This document shows positions 1 to 7,336 of a stretch of DNA of 41,827 nucleotides, in pieces (position 1 is the stretch's first letter; every line of letters begins with the position of its first letter). The stretch is taken from the IMG/VR virus record IMGVR_UViG_3300029954_000998, positions 1-41,827 of that record. The stretch is one strand, 5' to 3'. Source of the stretch: a virus. Both the position numbers and the translations under genes were made by a program. The notes under the pieces were generated by a model. It was not told the DNA's origin and made no database searches. It was given only the letters and a program-made list of their open reading frames with translations.

Positions 1-942
1 CTAGCCGCTTATGAGTGAACTATCCCCGCTCAATGCCAAGGGCAGCGCCCTGGCCCATCGGTTCGCCGAGAGTGAAAAACTCAGTGAGCGGACCTGGTGG
101 TACCAGCCTGCAGGCACATAGAGGAGTTCACCTGCGTGCAGGATGCATTCAATCATCGTGGCCTGGCGGGCCAGCGGAAACTTCTCGAAATCAGGCGCCT
201 CAGGGTTAAACGGTGAGCCGAACAGGATGGCGTTCGCCTCGCGCGGGTAGAGGAATTGATCGTGATGCGGCGGTGACAGAACGATCCGTTTGGAGCCCCA
301 AATTTGCGCAAAAATATTATCGTCATAGTCGCAATGCAGTGGCGTCACCGTTCCCGTTGGACCAATCCAGAATCGTGGCGGCCCCATTTTTTTGAAATAG
401 GCGGGCCAGTAGCACAAGGCATTCAATTCACGCAATTCGAGATTGCCCAGATACGGTGGCAGGCCCTGCGTGTTATTTGCGACCAGTTCAAGGTAGGCCA
501 GCAAAGACATATCCTGCATCGCCCGGTCAGGCGCGAAAGCGGTATTGATATAGTCTCCCACCCGGGCACGAACAGGCAACCGGCCGAAGCGTTCGCGCAG
601 TGTCTGCGGCGTAAGAGCGGACAATGGCCACTTATCAACGAGTCCGCTGATGACGAATGGCAGGCCTTGCGCAGCACGCAGGAAAAACGTCGCGTTATCG
701 ATCTTACCCATGCGTGGCACTGCGGAAATGGCAGGCAGGTCGCGACTTGTACGCTTGATTGCCTCACGCATCGCCTGGATCGAAACGACGCCGCGCACCA
801 GTGCATCCTTGCGTTCGCGCGCGTGTTTTTTGATTAAAGCCGCTTCGGGCGACATGGCCGTCGCTGACGGCCGAGGCGGCAGTAATCGTGACGACCGGCC
901 TGTTGCTGGCCACGCTTGACTATCGGCTGTCGGTTTTTTCAT
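1..942 (-). CDS. JmjC/cupin-8 domain protein (host flank)
   Basis: A 313-residue protein whose C-terminal two thirds resemble cupin-8/JmjC-like Fe(II)/2-oxoglutarate oxygenases. The metal site is visible as H203-x-D205 (in PLHCDYDD) and a distal H282 (in AGWYHQV). K219 lies in the GSKR strand that often binds 2-oxoglutarate. The stop codon is at the very edge of the window, so the gene is complete. The N-terminal ~75 residues are basic and low-complexity; an internal Met30 is a possible later start. The gene lies outside the attachment site and is therefore chromosomal, not phage. The substrate (protein or tRNA hydroxylation are known in the superfamily) cannot be told from sequence. Confidence 0.8.
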   Translation of the reverse strand: MKKPTADSQAWPATGRSSRLLPPRPSATAMSPEAALIKKHARERKDALVRGVVSIQAMREAIKRTSRDLPAISAVPRMGKIDNATFFLRAAQGLPFVISGLVDKWPLSALTPQTLRERFGRLPVRARVGDYINTAFAPDRAMQDMSLLAYLELVANNTQGLPPYLGNLELRELNALCYWPAYFKKMGPPRFWIGPTGTVTPLHCDYDDNIFAQIWGSKRIVLSPPHHDQFLYPREANAILFGSPFNPEAPDFEKFPLARQATMIECILHAGELLYVPAGWYHQVRSLSFSLSANRWARALPLALSGDSSLISG

Positions 943-1390
943 AGGTCCATTTTTCTAAAGCGGTACAGACGCAATCAAACTGCGGTGTTCTTGGCTTTGC
1001 TTGCTGGAGATGTCTCCATGTGTTTTCGCAACATGCATTGAATCATTGTGGTTTTGCAGGCAGCAGACGCGTCTCTGTTACGGCAGAACTGGGATTGGTG
1101 TTCCTGGCCAATCACGCATGATACCTGGCCCCGAATGTCGCGGCAGCGGCGGCTGAGGAGCGTTATTTTTGTCGCCATTATTTCTAGATTGGATAGCAAT
1201 AAAGATAAGCGCTTCTGCATCTTATTATTGACGAGCAAGATGTCATGATGTGCTTCAATTGATTGATAACTACAGTTGTCGGTGGCGAGGTGATGCGGTG
1301 CAGATTGGCGAGCGAGGCGGGACGCTGAATTATTGAGGGTGTTTTGAGGAGGTGATTTTTTTTGGGGGGGCAGAAAAATGCACGCCCTAG
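943..1390. other. host intergenic stretch, no gene seen
   Basis: About 450 bases between the JmjC gene and the tRNA terminator. The open frames here are short, lack a good ribosome binding site and show no recognisable family. One minus-strand frame runs straight through the terminator and the tRNA remnant, so it is not a gene. A homopolymer run (eight T then seven G, about 1357-1371) is the only notable feature. Confidence 0.5.
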
Positions 1391-1428
1391 AAAATAAAAA
1401 AGGGACTTCAATTGCTTGAAGTCCCTTT
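1391..1428 (-). terminator. rho-independent terminator of the tRNA-Lys gene
   Basis: Perfect 13-bp stem (1399-1411 with 1416-1428) and loop TTGC, followed on the minus strand by TTTTTTATTTT. It begins seven bases beyond the tRNA CCA end, where a tRNA terminator belongs. Confidence 0.85.
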
Positions 1429-1434
1429 GTATCC

Positions 1435-1482
1435 TGGTGGGGCGTGAGTGATTCGAACACTCGACCTACGGATTAAGAGTCC
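1435..1482 (-). other. attL core: 3' part of tRNA-Lys(CUU)
   Basis: On the minus strand the sequence holds an anticodon loop CTCTTAA (anticodon CUU), then variable loop, T arm (GAGTG-TTCGAAT-CACTC), acceptor 3' strand ACGCCCC, discriminator A and CCA. The first ~28 bases of a tRNA are absent: the bases upstream cannot complete the anticodon stem or form a D arm. This is the piece left when a phage integrates into the 3' half of a tRNA gene, so the core identity probably starts in the anticodon stem near 1482. The integrase gene begins ~120 bp away, as usual for such sites. Confidence 0.85.
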
Positions 1483-1518
1483 CGCAATCATTCTAGTATT
1501 TATGCGGGTTACAGCTAT

Positions 1519-1599
1519 ATTTCGCTCCGCAAATTGCTAATTATTATGCCTCTGTAAGCCTTATGGATAGGCTCTCATTTTCTATTTGCGGAGCGAAAT
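1519..1599. repeat. perfect 16-bp inverted repeat between att core and integrase
   Basis: ATTTCGCTCCGCAAAT at 1519-1534 is repeated as its exact reverse complement at 1584-1599, ending one base before the integrase stop codon. Between them lies a smaller hairpin (AGCCT at 1557-1561, AGGCT at 1569-1573). It could be paired arm-type integrase or excisionase binding sites, or a terminator-like structure for the leftward operon. No T-run follows, which favours a protein-binding role. Confidence 0.7.
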
Positions 1600-2709
1600 T
1601 TAACGAGTTGGAGTGACCTTATCACCCTTGCGTTCACGCACATAAGTTTCCGTCATGGCAAGTGTTTTATGTCCAAGTTGACGTTGAGCTGCCCGCATAT
1701 CACCTGCTTGTTCTGCTTTGTCCGTGCCGGCCTTCGCCCGTAAATCGCGGAATTGAAATTGACTCGTATCAATGCCTGTTGATTCGCGGACATCATAAAA
1801 ACGTTGTACTAGCGCACTTTGGCTTAGTGGCCGACCTTTTTCATTCACAATAAGTGCATCGCAAGTTGTCTGGCGGCTCTTCTCAACTTCCCGTTTTCGG
1901 GAAAGAATCCTCGTTAAAACTTCCTCAAGCTCCCCGGTAATTTGGATGCGAAGCTTTTTCGTTGTCTTATTCTGGGCGAGCTCCAAGTACCCCTCCTTTA
2001 TATCCACTTCGCGATATTTGATCGTATCGGCAGGCCGCTGGCCAGTCAGATATGCTAGGTCCATCGCATCACGCGTGGGCTGATCTGCAGCGACATACAC
2101 CTGCTCAAACATTTCATCTTCAACATAAACGTCGCGGCCAGTTTCTGCATTTCCCTTGATGCCAGCGCACGGATTTTGCGCCCTGGTCAGTCCCCAGTTG
2201 CGCGCCATGTTGAAAACGTGGGAAAACAGCGCCTTCTCGCGATTCGCACGAACCAATCCTTCGGGGATTTTCTGGGGCTTGAGACCGCGATCAACGCGGT
2301 TTTTGTTTTTCTCCAAGGCTAACTCCCTGGATTTCTTGATGCGCCAGTCCATGTACTGGCGAATGTGCATCGGCTCGATTTCATCAAGAGGTGCCTCGCC
2401 TAAAAACTCCAGCAGGAAATCAAATTCAATCAGGTTGTCGCGCTGCGTTCTCGCCCCCTTGGTGGGCAACACCTCTTTCATATAGCGCGTTGCTGCATAC
2501 TTGAACGTGATTAGATCGGATAGGCGGTCCGATTTGTCATGCTCAAGTTCGGCCCATTTCGTGACTGCAACAACGTAGTCACTTCCAAGCGGAATTTCTA
2601 CGCGTGGACTTCCACCTGCATCGTAGTAATAATAGGCAATGCCGCTTTTCTGAATCCGACGACGCATGCGTGGTGGCAGATTCAAGTTTTTAGTTGGTCG
2701 ACGTCCCAT
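1600..2709 (-). CDS. int: tyrosine-family phage integrase
   Basis: A 369-residue site-specific recombinase that would integrate the phage at tRNA-Lys. The N-terminal half carries the SAM-like core-binding domain. The catalytic half shows R225 (in LTGQRPAD), a basic strand near K251, RDLR at 321-324 where R324 is the second catalytic arginine, H347 (QLGHK) and the nucleophile Y356 (TETYVR). The first histidine of the usual HxxR motif is arginine here, a variant seen in related phage integrases. It is the last gene of the leftward operon, three bases after the DUF4224 gene, and its stop abuts the 16-bp inverted repeat. Confidence 0.95.
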   Translation of the reverse strand: MGRRPTKNLNLPPRMRRRIQKSGIAYYYYDAGGSPRVEIPLGSDYVVAVTKWAELEHDKSDRLSDLITFKYAATRYMKEVLPTKGARTQRDNLIEFDFLLEFLGEAPLDEIEPMHIRQYMDWRIKKSRELALEKNKNRVDRGLKPQKIPEGLVRANREKALFSHVFNMARNWGLTRAQNPCAGIKGNAETGRDVYVEDEMFEQVYVAADQPTRDAMDLAYLTGQRPADTIKYREVDIKEGYLELAQNKTTKKLRIQITGELEEVLTRILSRKREVEKSRQTTCDALIVNEKGRPLSQSALVQRFYDVRESTGIDTSQFQFRDLRAKAGTDKAEQAGDMRAAQRQLGHKTLAMTETYVRERKGDKVTPTR

Positions 2710-2712
2710 TAC

Positions 2713-2970
2713 CTACGCCCCCGCAGGCATTGGTTGCCATTTTTTTCGGGCGGGATCTTCGCGGCGACGACCCTCAACGGCAGTCTTGGCAACAATCGGT
2801 TTTCCACGGGCATTTTCGGTGAACGGAATTCCTTTCATACGCAGGAATTCCGTTTGCATCTGAAATTTGCTCCGCTTTACACCGCCAATGGTGGTGCCAC
2901 GCGAGATGCCTGTCAGAAAATCCACCTGTTTCTCAGACATGAATATCTCGCTTACATCGTTCGGTATCAT
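2713..2970 (-). CDS. DUF4224-type small protein upstream of integrase
   Basis: An 85-residue protein. The central part (FLTGISR... about residues 18-65, with MKGIPFTENARGKPIV) fits the DUF4224 pattern, a short probable DNA-binding domain often found just before phage integrase genes. The start is set by a strong Shine-Dalgarno (GGAGGG, seven bases upstream) and by an ATGA overlap with the preceding zinc-knuckle ORF. A role as excisionase-like or integrase-regulating factor is possible from position only. Confidence 0.75.
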   Translation of the reverse strand: MIPNDVSEIFMSEKQVDFLTGISRGTTIGGVKRSKFQMQTEFLRMKGIPFTENARGKPIVAKTAVEGRRREDPARKKWQPMPAGA

Positions 2971-3053
2971 GGTTTTACCCTCCGAAAATTTTTAAACCAA
3001 GGGCAGTTAGCGGCAGAGTGGCCAGGTCGACCGCATAGGGTGCAGATGGTCAT
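2967..3053 (-). CDS. 28-residue CCHC zinc-knuckle miniprotein
   Basis: A very short ORF that exactly fills the gap between the DUF1643 and DUF4224 genes. Its ATG overlaps the DUF1643 stop as ATGA, and its own stop overlaps the DUF4224 start as ATGA. Residues C4, C7, H12 and C17 form a perfect C-x2-C-x4-H-x4-C zinc knuckle (CTLCGRPGHSAANC), followed by a basic tail (FRRVKP). Such knuckles bind single-stranded nucleic acid or proteins. The double coupling and intact motif argue that it is translated. Function unknown. Confidence 0.75.
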   Translation of the reverse strand: MTICTLCGRPGHSAANCPWFKNFRRVKP

Positions 3054-3532
3054 GGCAATGACTCCCACGGAATAAGCGTTTGGCCGGCGGAGATATACAG
3101 AGGATGGCGTGGCGCACCCGCAGCAGTCACCCCGAGGCATACCGGGCGACTAAGTCGGTGGAACATCGCCTTGACTTGCGCAACCCGATCCGGCCTTGCA
3201 TTGGCACCCCATGCGCATACGACGGTTTCGTGCTCGCGAATCAGTGCAGCAAGGTGCATGTCGTTGTCCTGCCCGACCGGATCGGCATGTTTCCAGAGAT
3301 CAGATGGATTTGTAGCGCGCAGGGCGTAGAGGTTAGCCACCACCAGTCCGGCGCAGTCCCATGCCTTCGCGAAGCTGCTGCAGCGTCGGATTGTTGGGTC
3401 ATCAATAGCAGCATCTGCGGTGCTTGGGTTCAGCATGATGAACAGTGCCGGCCCGCGCGTCGCATATAGGTCATGCGGGTCGCGTGTCAGGCGATAGCGG
3501 TATTGGCCGCAAGAACTGATTATGGCGCTCAT
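3050..3532 (-). CDS. DUF1643 family protein
   Basis: A 160-residue protein matching DUF1643. It has the typical core ALFIMLNPSTADA followed by DDPTIRRC, a VVANLYALRAT strand and CAWGANA. The biochemical role of the family is not known; it is common in phages and plasmids. The start is chosen at MSAIIS because it overlaps the stop of the upstream ASCH-like gene as ATGA. A longer frame exists upstream but would overlap that gene by about 80 bases. Confidence 0.85.
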   Translation of the reverse strand: MSAIISSCGQYRYRLTRDPHDLYATRGPALFIMLNPSTADAAIDDPTIRRCSSFAKAWDCAGLVVANLYALRATNPSDLWKHADPVGQDNDMHLAALIREHETVVCAWGANARPDRVAQVKAMFHRLSRPVCLGVTAAGAPRHPLYISAGQTLIPWESLP

Positions 3533-4272
3533 GGCATCACCCGCTTGAACTCGACTGCCCACACAAATGGGTTGGCATCCCAGCTGCTGGGGCCGTTGAT
3601 CGATTGCCAAAGATTCATGAATGCATGTCGGGCATCGCTGGTGTCTTTGATCTGAGTTTCTTGTTCCTGCGCCCAGAACATTGCACCTTCAGCAATTGCA
3701 TCCTGCTCGCTGATGTCGTTCAGCCGCTCGACGCGCACGCTGACGATTTCAAGCAGGATGCGGCTAGCCGCACGCGGCATATGGATGGACGGATGCCACG
3801 CTGATCGCGGTTCGCCACCGCCATCATCATCGCCAGACCATTCGAAAGAACAATCGGCGGCATAGATTGCGTGGCCGGAATAGTAGCCTTGGCCGAAGCG
3901 CATTTCATTGATGGCAGTTGCCGGGCGATCTGGAACCCAGTCGCAACTATTACCGTCTTCATCGTATGAATTGCTGACGACGCCCCACGTCTCGCGCACC
4001 CAAAGCCGGTCGCCAGGCTGGCCATAAGGGCATGGAATCTGATGCAAGTCAGATTCGATAGTGCCATCCTTTAATAGCCATGCATCGCCATCTTCCGACA
4101 TGAAACCCCAGCACGATGGGTCGTTCCAATCAGGGCCGGATTGATCACCGCTTCCAATAAATTCAAACGGATATCGACGTGTTGGCTTTGCAACGCGCCG
4201 GGTCTGCGTCTTCTCAGCGGCCAGCAGCGCGCGCACCATGGCGCCGCTGAAAAGGATAGGGCGTTCTTTCAT
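3529..4272 (-). CDS. ASCH/PUA-like phage protein
   Basis: A 247-residue protein starting MKERPILFSGAMVRALL and continuing KTQTRRV. This opening is typical of a widespread phage family with an ASCH (PUA-like, RNA-binding) fold. Further conserved patches are GDRLWVRETWG (about residue 87) and the late block RILLEIVSVRVERLNDI. The family is often called hypothetical or morphogenetic without proof. It is coupled by ATGA overlaps to genes on both sides in the leftward operon. Confidence 0.75.
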   Translation of the reverse strand: MKERPILFSGAMVRALLAAEKTQTRRVAKPTRRYPFEFIGSGDQSGPDWNDPSCWGFMSEDGDAWLLKDGTIESDLHQIPCPYGQPGDRLWVRETWGVVSNSYDEDGNSCDWVPDRPATAINEMRFGQGYYSGHAIYAADCSFEWSGDDDGGGEPRSAWHPSIHMPRAASRILLEIVSVRVERLNDISEQDAIAEGAMFWAQEQETQIKDTSDARHAFMNLWQSINGPSSWDANPFVWAVEFKRVMP

Positions 4273-4442
4273 GATGGCACCTTGATTTTCGATGAGTCAA
4301 TCTGCTTGATGAGTTCAGCGGCTTCAGGCTTATCTGCCAGCACCTCGACTGCTTTTTCAAGCGCAAGGATGATGCCGGCAGACGCGCCGTATCGCACGCC
4401 ATCGCGGTACGCCTGCCGGATTTTTTGTGCTTCGGTGGGCAT
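4269..4442 (-). CDS. small conserved-looking phage protein, 57 residues
   Basis: Begins MPTEAQKIRQAYRDG and ends KIKVPS. The start overlaps the upstream stop as TAATG, and the stop overlaps the ASCH-like gene start as ATGA, so translation is coupled on both sides. The protein looks helical and charged, with no Cys or membrane segment. No family recognised. Confidence 0.7.
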   Translation of the reverse strand: MPTEAQKIRQAYRDGVRYGASAGIILALEKAVEVLADKPEAAELIKQIDSSKIKVPS

Positions 4443-5044
4443 TACGCGCTCGCTGGCTCGCTAGTCTGTTCAAACTGACGTTGCGCCTCGGCCAGCGCCG
4501 CCGCTTGCTTTTCAGCCTTGGTCGGCTTGCGCGGCTTGAGCATGTCGCCTTGGTTGTCGGCTTGCTTTACCTCTTCGAGACTGATCACGATATCGGTCTG
4601 CTGGTGCTCATAGAGCCATCCTGCTTGTGCTGCGTCCGGATGCGCTGGAATCTGCCAGCCAAGCAGCACACTGCCGCCTTGTTGCACCTCGATTGTGAAC
4701 TTACGCACCTTGCACTCGGGAAGCACGATATTGCTGTCGCCACCGAGACCATAATCAATAGTCAGCGTGCGGTTATCAAGTTCCAAATTCAATTTGAGAG
4801 GCATATCAAGCACAGGCATGCGCAGGGCAGTGCGGGCGGTCGGATCAGTCTGCTCAACCAGATCAGGATCTTTCGGCGCCTCGTAGAGCATTTCGAGCAG
4901 GCCGGGGCAGAGCTCATTTAAGACCGTGTTGGGAAAGAGCGAGCTGCAGGAGATATCAGCAGCTGGCTTGCGGGTCTCGCCGTTGAGCTCAGAGCGAGCG
5001 TTAAAGTTGGTCAGGCGAACGGTGATCTTGTCGAGGTCAAACAT
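4442..5044 (-). CDS. hypothetical protein of the recombination module
   Basis: A 200-residue protein of unknown function (MFDLDKITVRLTNFNARSE...). The middle is beta-rich (TLTIDYGLGGDSNIVLPECK). The C-terminal ~35 residues are Lys/Ala/Glu-rich (KPRKPTKAEKQAAALAEA) and probably helical. It overlaps the preceding 76-residue gene by eight bases and follows RecT closely. This suggests a protein used together with the recombinase, perhaps in handling DNA, but no catalytic motif is visible. Confidence 0.65.
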   Translation of the reverse strand: MFDLDKITVRLTNFNARSELNGETRKPAADISCSSLFPNTVLNELCPGLLEMLYEAPKDPDLVEQTDPTARTALRMPVLDMPLKLNLELDNRTLTIDYGLGGDSNIVLPECKVRKFTIEVQQGGSVLLGWQIPAHPDAAQAGWLYEHQQTDIVISLEEVKQADNQGDMLKPRKPTKAEKQAAALAEAQRQFEQTSEPASA

Positions 5045-5267
5045 GGGTGAGACTCCTTTCGTTGAGAAAACGGGCGTACGGCTTGCGAATCAGTTCGTGG
5101 CAGCGCTCGGCGGCCGCAGGGTTGGTATCCACCTGTGCGCGAGAGCCGACGCCGCACAGAGCGCGTACCCGGCTGGTGGCTTCCTGCTCGTCGCGCGTGC
5201 CAAGGAAGGCTTGGAACACATCTTCTTTGCAACGGAGGGCCAGCCAGGTGGATAGGCGGCTAGTCAT
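5037..5267 (-). CDS. small phage protein next to RecT
   Basis: A 76-residue protein (MTSRLSTWLALRCKEDVFQ). The pattern CGVGSRAQVDTNPAAAERCHELIRKPY resembles small ORFs found beside Red/RecT genes in lambdoid phages. Its start is two bases after the RecT stop and its end overlaps the next gene by eight bases. A partner role in homologous recombination is plausible from context only. Confidence 0.7.
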   Translation of the reverse strand: MTSRLSTWLALRCKEDVFQAFLGTRDEQEATSRVRALCGVGSRAQVDTNPAAAERCHELIRKPYARFLNERSLTHV

Positions 5268-5269
5268 GG

Positions 5270-6343
5270 TCAGTCAGCCAACTCGGCGCGGCGTTTGGCG
5301 GCCAGGTCGTACAGCTCTTTTTCCTGTGCCTCGTCACCCAGGTAACGCACTTCGTCAATCACAAGATCGAGCACATCGGCATCGGCGCAAGCGGCGATGC
5401 GCTTAACCATTGCATCGAACTGACTTTCATGTGTAGTGGCCGTAGTTGAATTTTGAGATGTGGCATTTTGATTTTTATCTACAGGGACGGCTTCGCGTGC
5501 AGCGTCCATACCAAAATTAGCTGATTCACTCGGTTCATTTTCCAGTGCTGGCGTTTGTCGAAGCGCCGCACCGATTGCCGATTGCGAAGCCATGTCAATG
5601 AACCCAAGTGCTTCGTTGTCCGACGAAATCACCTTTTCCAGTGCATCAGACTTTGGCATTTGCTTGCTACCACGCTTGATGACCGACTTGATTGCCTGTT
5701 GGTCATACCATTTTGTCCATGGAGAGTTTGCGCCATCCGGGGACTTGCTAGCGGCACGCACTTTTTCGATGTCGCGACGCGGCATTACTTCCCGCTTCAC
5801 TTCGCCATTCTTCATTTTTACTACAAGGTAAGCGGCAACGACTGGGCCGGCATCATCTTGCATCGTTGGTTCATGCTCCAACTTGGGATCATCGCCACGG
5901 CGAAAAATAAATTTATCGTTCTGGTACACGGCGGCGGCATCGACCATCGCGACGTCTGGATTTGAATAGAATGTCTTCACGATGCCGCCGACCATTGGCA
6001 GGTATTGCACCATCTTCACCCATTGCTCTTGACCATTTTTCTTCACCTTGGTGTTGTAGATGTTGAGTACGGCCTCGCGACCATCCGGCAACAACCCATC
6101 CTGTGCAGCCTTCATGCAGGATGCGATCAGTGAGCGCCGATCCGCTTCCAATAGATCAGGTGTCGCCAGCACTGAATTGAGAACGACACGGATAAAGCGG
6201 TCAACATTGGTTTCGCTGCCGAGCAATGGCTTGAATTCGCCCTTGCTGGTTTCAAGTTGACGCTTCAATGATTCGTATGGGCTACGCGCTTCTTGTGCAG
6301 TGGCCTGACCGGTGGCTACTTGTTTTAGGGCTTGAGTGCTCAT
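5270..6343 (-). CDS. recT: RecT-family single-strand annealing protein
   Basis: A 357-residue annealing recombinase. The RecT core spans roughly residues 25-240, with the typical stretch RFIRVVLNSVLATPDLLEAD, then QDGLLPDGREAVLNIY and YLPMVGGIVK. The Gln/Asn/Ser-rich linker after ~265 leads to a short helical tail. It would bind the 3' single strands made by the exonuclease encoded immediately upstream and anneal them to complementary DNA. Only three bases separate the two genes, the standard two-component phage arrangement. It is co-transcribed with the DGR genes. Confidence 0.93.
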   Translation of the reverse strand: MSTQALKQVATGQATAQEARSPYESLKRQLETSKGEFKPLLGSETNVDRFIRVVLNSVLATPDLLEADRRSLIASCMKAAQDGLLPDGREAVLNIYNTKVKKNGQEQWVKMVQYLPMVGGIVKTFYSNPDVAMVDAAAVYQNDKFIFRRGDDPKLEHEPTMQDDAGPVVAAYLVVKMKNGEVKREVMPRRDIEKVRAASKSPDGANSPWTKWYDQQAIKSVIKRGSKQMPKSDALEKVISSDNEALGFIDMASQSAIGAALRQTPALENEPSESANFGMDAAREAVPVDKNQNATSQNSTTATTHESQFDAMVKRIAACADADVLDLVIDEVRYLGDEAQEKELYDLAAKRRAELAD

Positions 6344-6346
6344 GAT

Positions 6347-7336
6347 TTACTTGCCTTTCTTCAGTCGCAGAACGCGGGTTGTAGTGGTCTTTGTGAACTT
6401 GGCGGCAATTTCCGGCTCTTTCTCGCGCAGGCCGTCAACATCGATCCGGCGCGTTGCTTGGCCTTTCCATGTTGCGATTTCTTTTCCGCTAAACATGAGA
6501 ATTGCGTGCGGATTGATGAAGTCACCGATCTGGTGCTTAAGCACTTCCTCGGCTTCTTCGAGATCTTTGATCTTGGCCTTGACCTCGGCTAGTTCGCGCA
6601 CCTTGATAGCCACCTCGGGGGTTGCTTCAACCGGGAGTCCGTTATCGTGCGGGAAGAGCGCTTTGACATCGTCAAAGGTTAGTGTGTCAGGAGGCGTGTC
6701 GCCCAACACATGGTCATACCAGAATGCGATTTCTTTCTCACGCATGGCGGCGATAGTCTCGTCATCACGGCGAACCCAATAGATATCCACGTCATCAAAG
6801 CTGCGCAGCGCTGCAACTAGACAGAATTGACGCTGTCCTGGCGCCACCATCAAGCCATGCATGAACTGCGCGGCATATTCAATAGGTACATCTTCGGTGT
6901 TTTCTTCCCCCCATTTTTTGCGCGCAAAGCTGCTGACACTCTTCGCATCAGCATTGACGTGCTCGCCATCCATTGTGACGATTTCGCCGCCAATCTCGAC
7001 TTCGCCAGTTAGTCGCAATTCAAAGTCGATTTCGCATGACATAAATGCGTGATCTGGATCAACATAGCGCTCATTGCAAACGATGATATCCACCTCGATC
7101 CCTTCGTCGCGCAGCTTCTCGATGACCATATCTCGGATGAACGGTTCGAGTTTATGGCCGCGATCAAACATGCGCTGACGCACCGCAGTAATTTCTTCAT
7201 CTGGCGCGCGACCAGTTTTCTGCATCCACAGTTCGATTGGCGTATGCCATGGACTGACACCGAGAATGGCTGCGGCATCGCTGCCTCCAACGAACTTGCT
7301 ACGATCTGGCTTCATTGCTTGTGCTGGCGCATTCAT
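6347..7336 (-). CDS. YqaJ/lambda-exonuclease family recombination nuclease
   Basis: A 329-residue protein. The N-terminal FVGGSDAAAILGVSPWHTP is the YqaJ viral recombinase signature, and MSCEIDFELR with the following VNADAKSV supplies the acidic/Lys catalytic patches (D, E-x-K-like) of the PD-(D/E)XK fold. The C-terminal ~80 residues form a coiled-coil-like helix (VAIKVRELAEVKAKIKDLEE). It should degrade one strand of double-stranded DNA to feed RecT. Its ATG overlaps the stop of the reverse transcriptase as ATGA, so translation is coupled to the DGR. Confidence 0.9.
   Translation of the reverse strand: MNAPAQAMKPDRSKFVGGSDAAAILGVSPWHTPIELWMQKTGRAPDEEITAVRQRMFDRGHKLEPFIRDMVIEKLRDEGIEVDIIVCNERYVDPDHAFMSCEIDFELRLTGEVEIGGEIVTMDGEHVNADAKSVSSFARKKWGEENTEDVPIEYAAQFMHGLMVAPGQRQFCLVAALRSFDDVDIYWVRRDDETIAAMREKEIAFWYDHVLGDTPPDTLTFDDVKALFPHDNGLPVEATPEVAIKVRELAEVKAKIKDLEEAEEVLKHQIGDFINPHAILMFSGKEIATWKGQATRRIDVDGLREKEPEIAAKFTKTTTTRVLRLKKGK

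Noticed and set aside
304-837. 177-codon plus-strand frame opposite the JmjC gene
   Set aside because: Shadow of the JmjC gene, which has conserved catalytic motifs.
975-1460. 161-codon minus-strand open frame in the host flank
   Set aside because: It reads through the tRNA 3' fragment and its terminator and has no recognisable protein features.
1435-1482. a complete tRNA-Lys gene
   Set aside because: The D arm, the 5' acceptor strand and the first part of the anticodon stem are missing; only the 3' portion is present.
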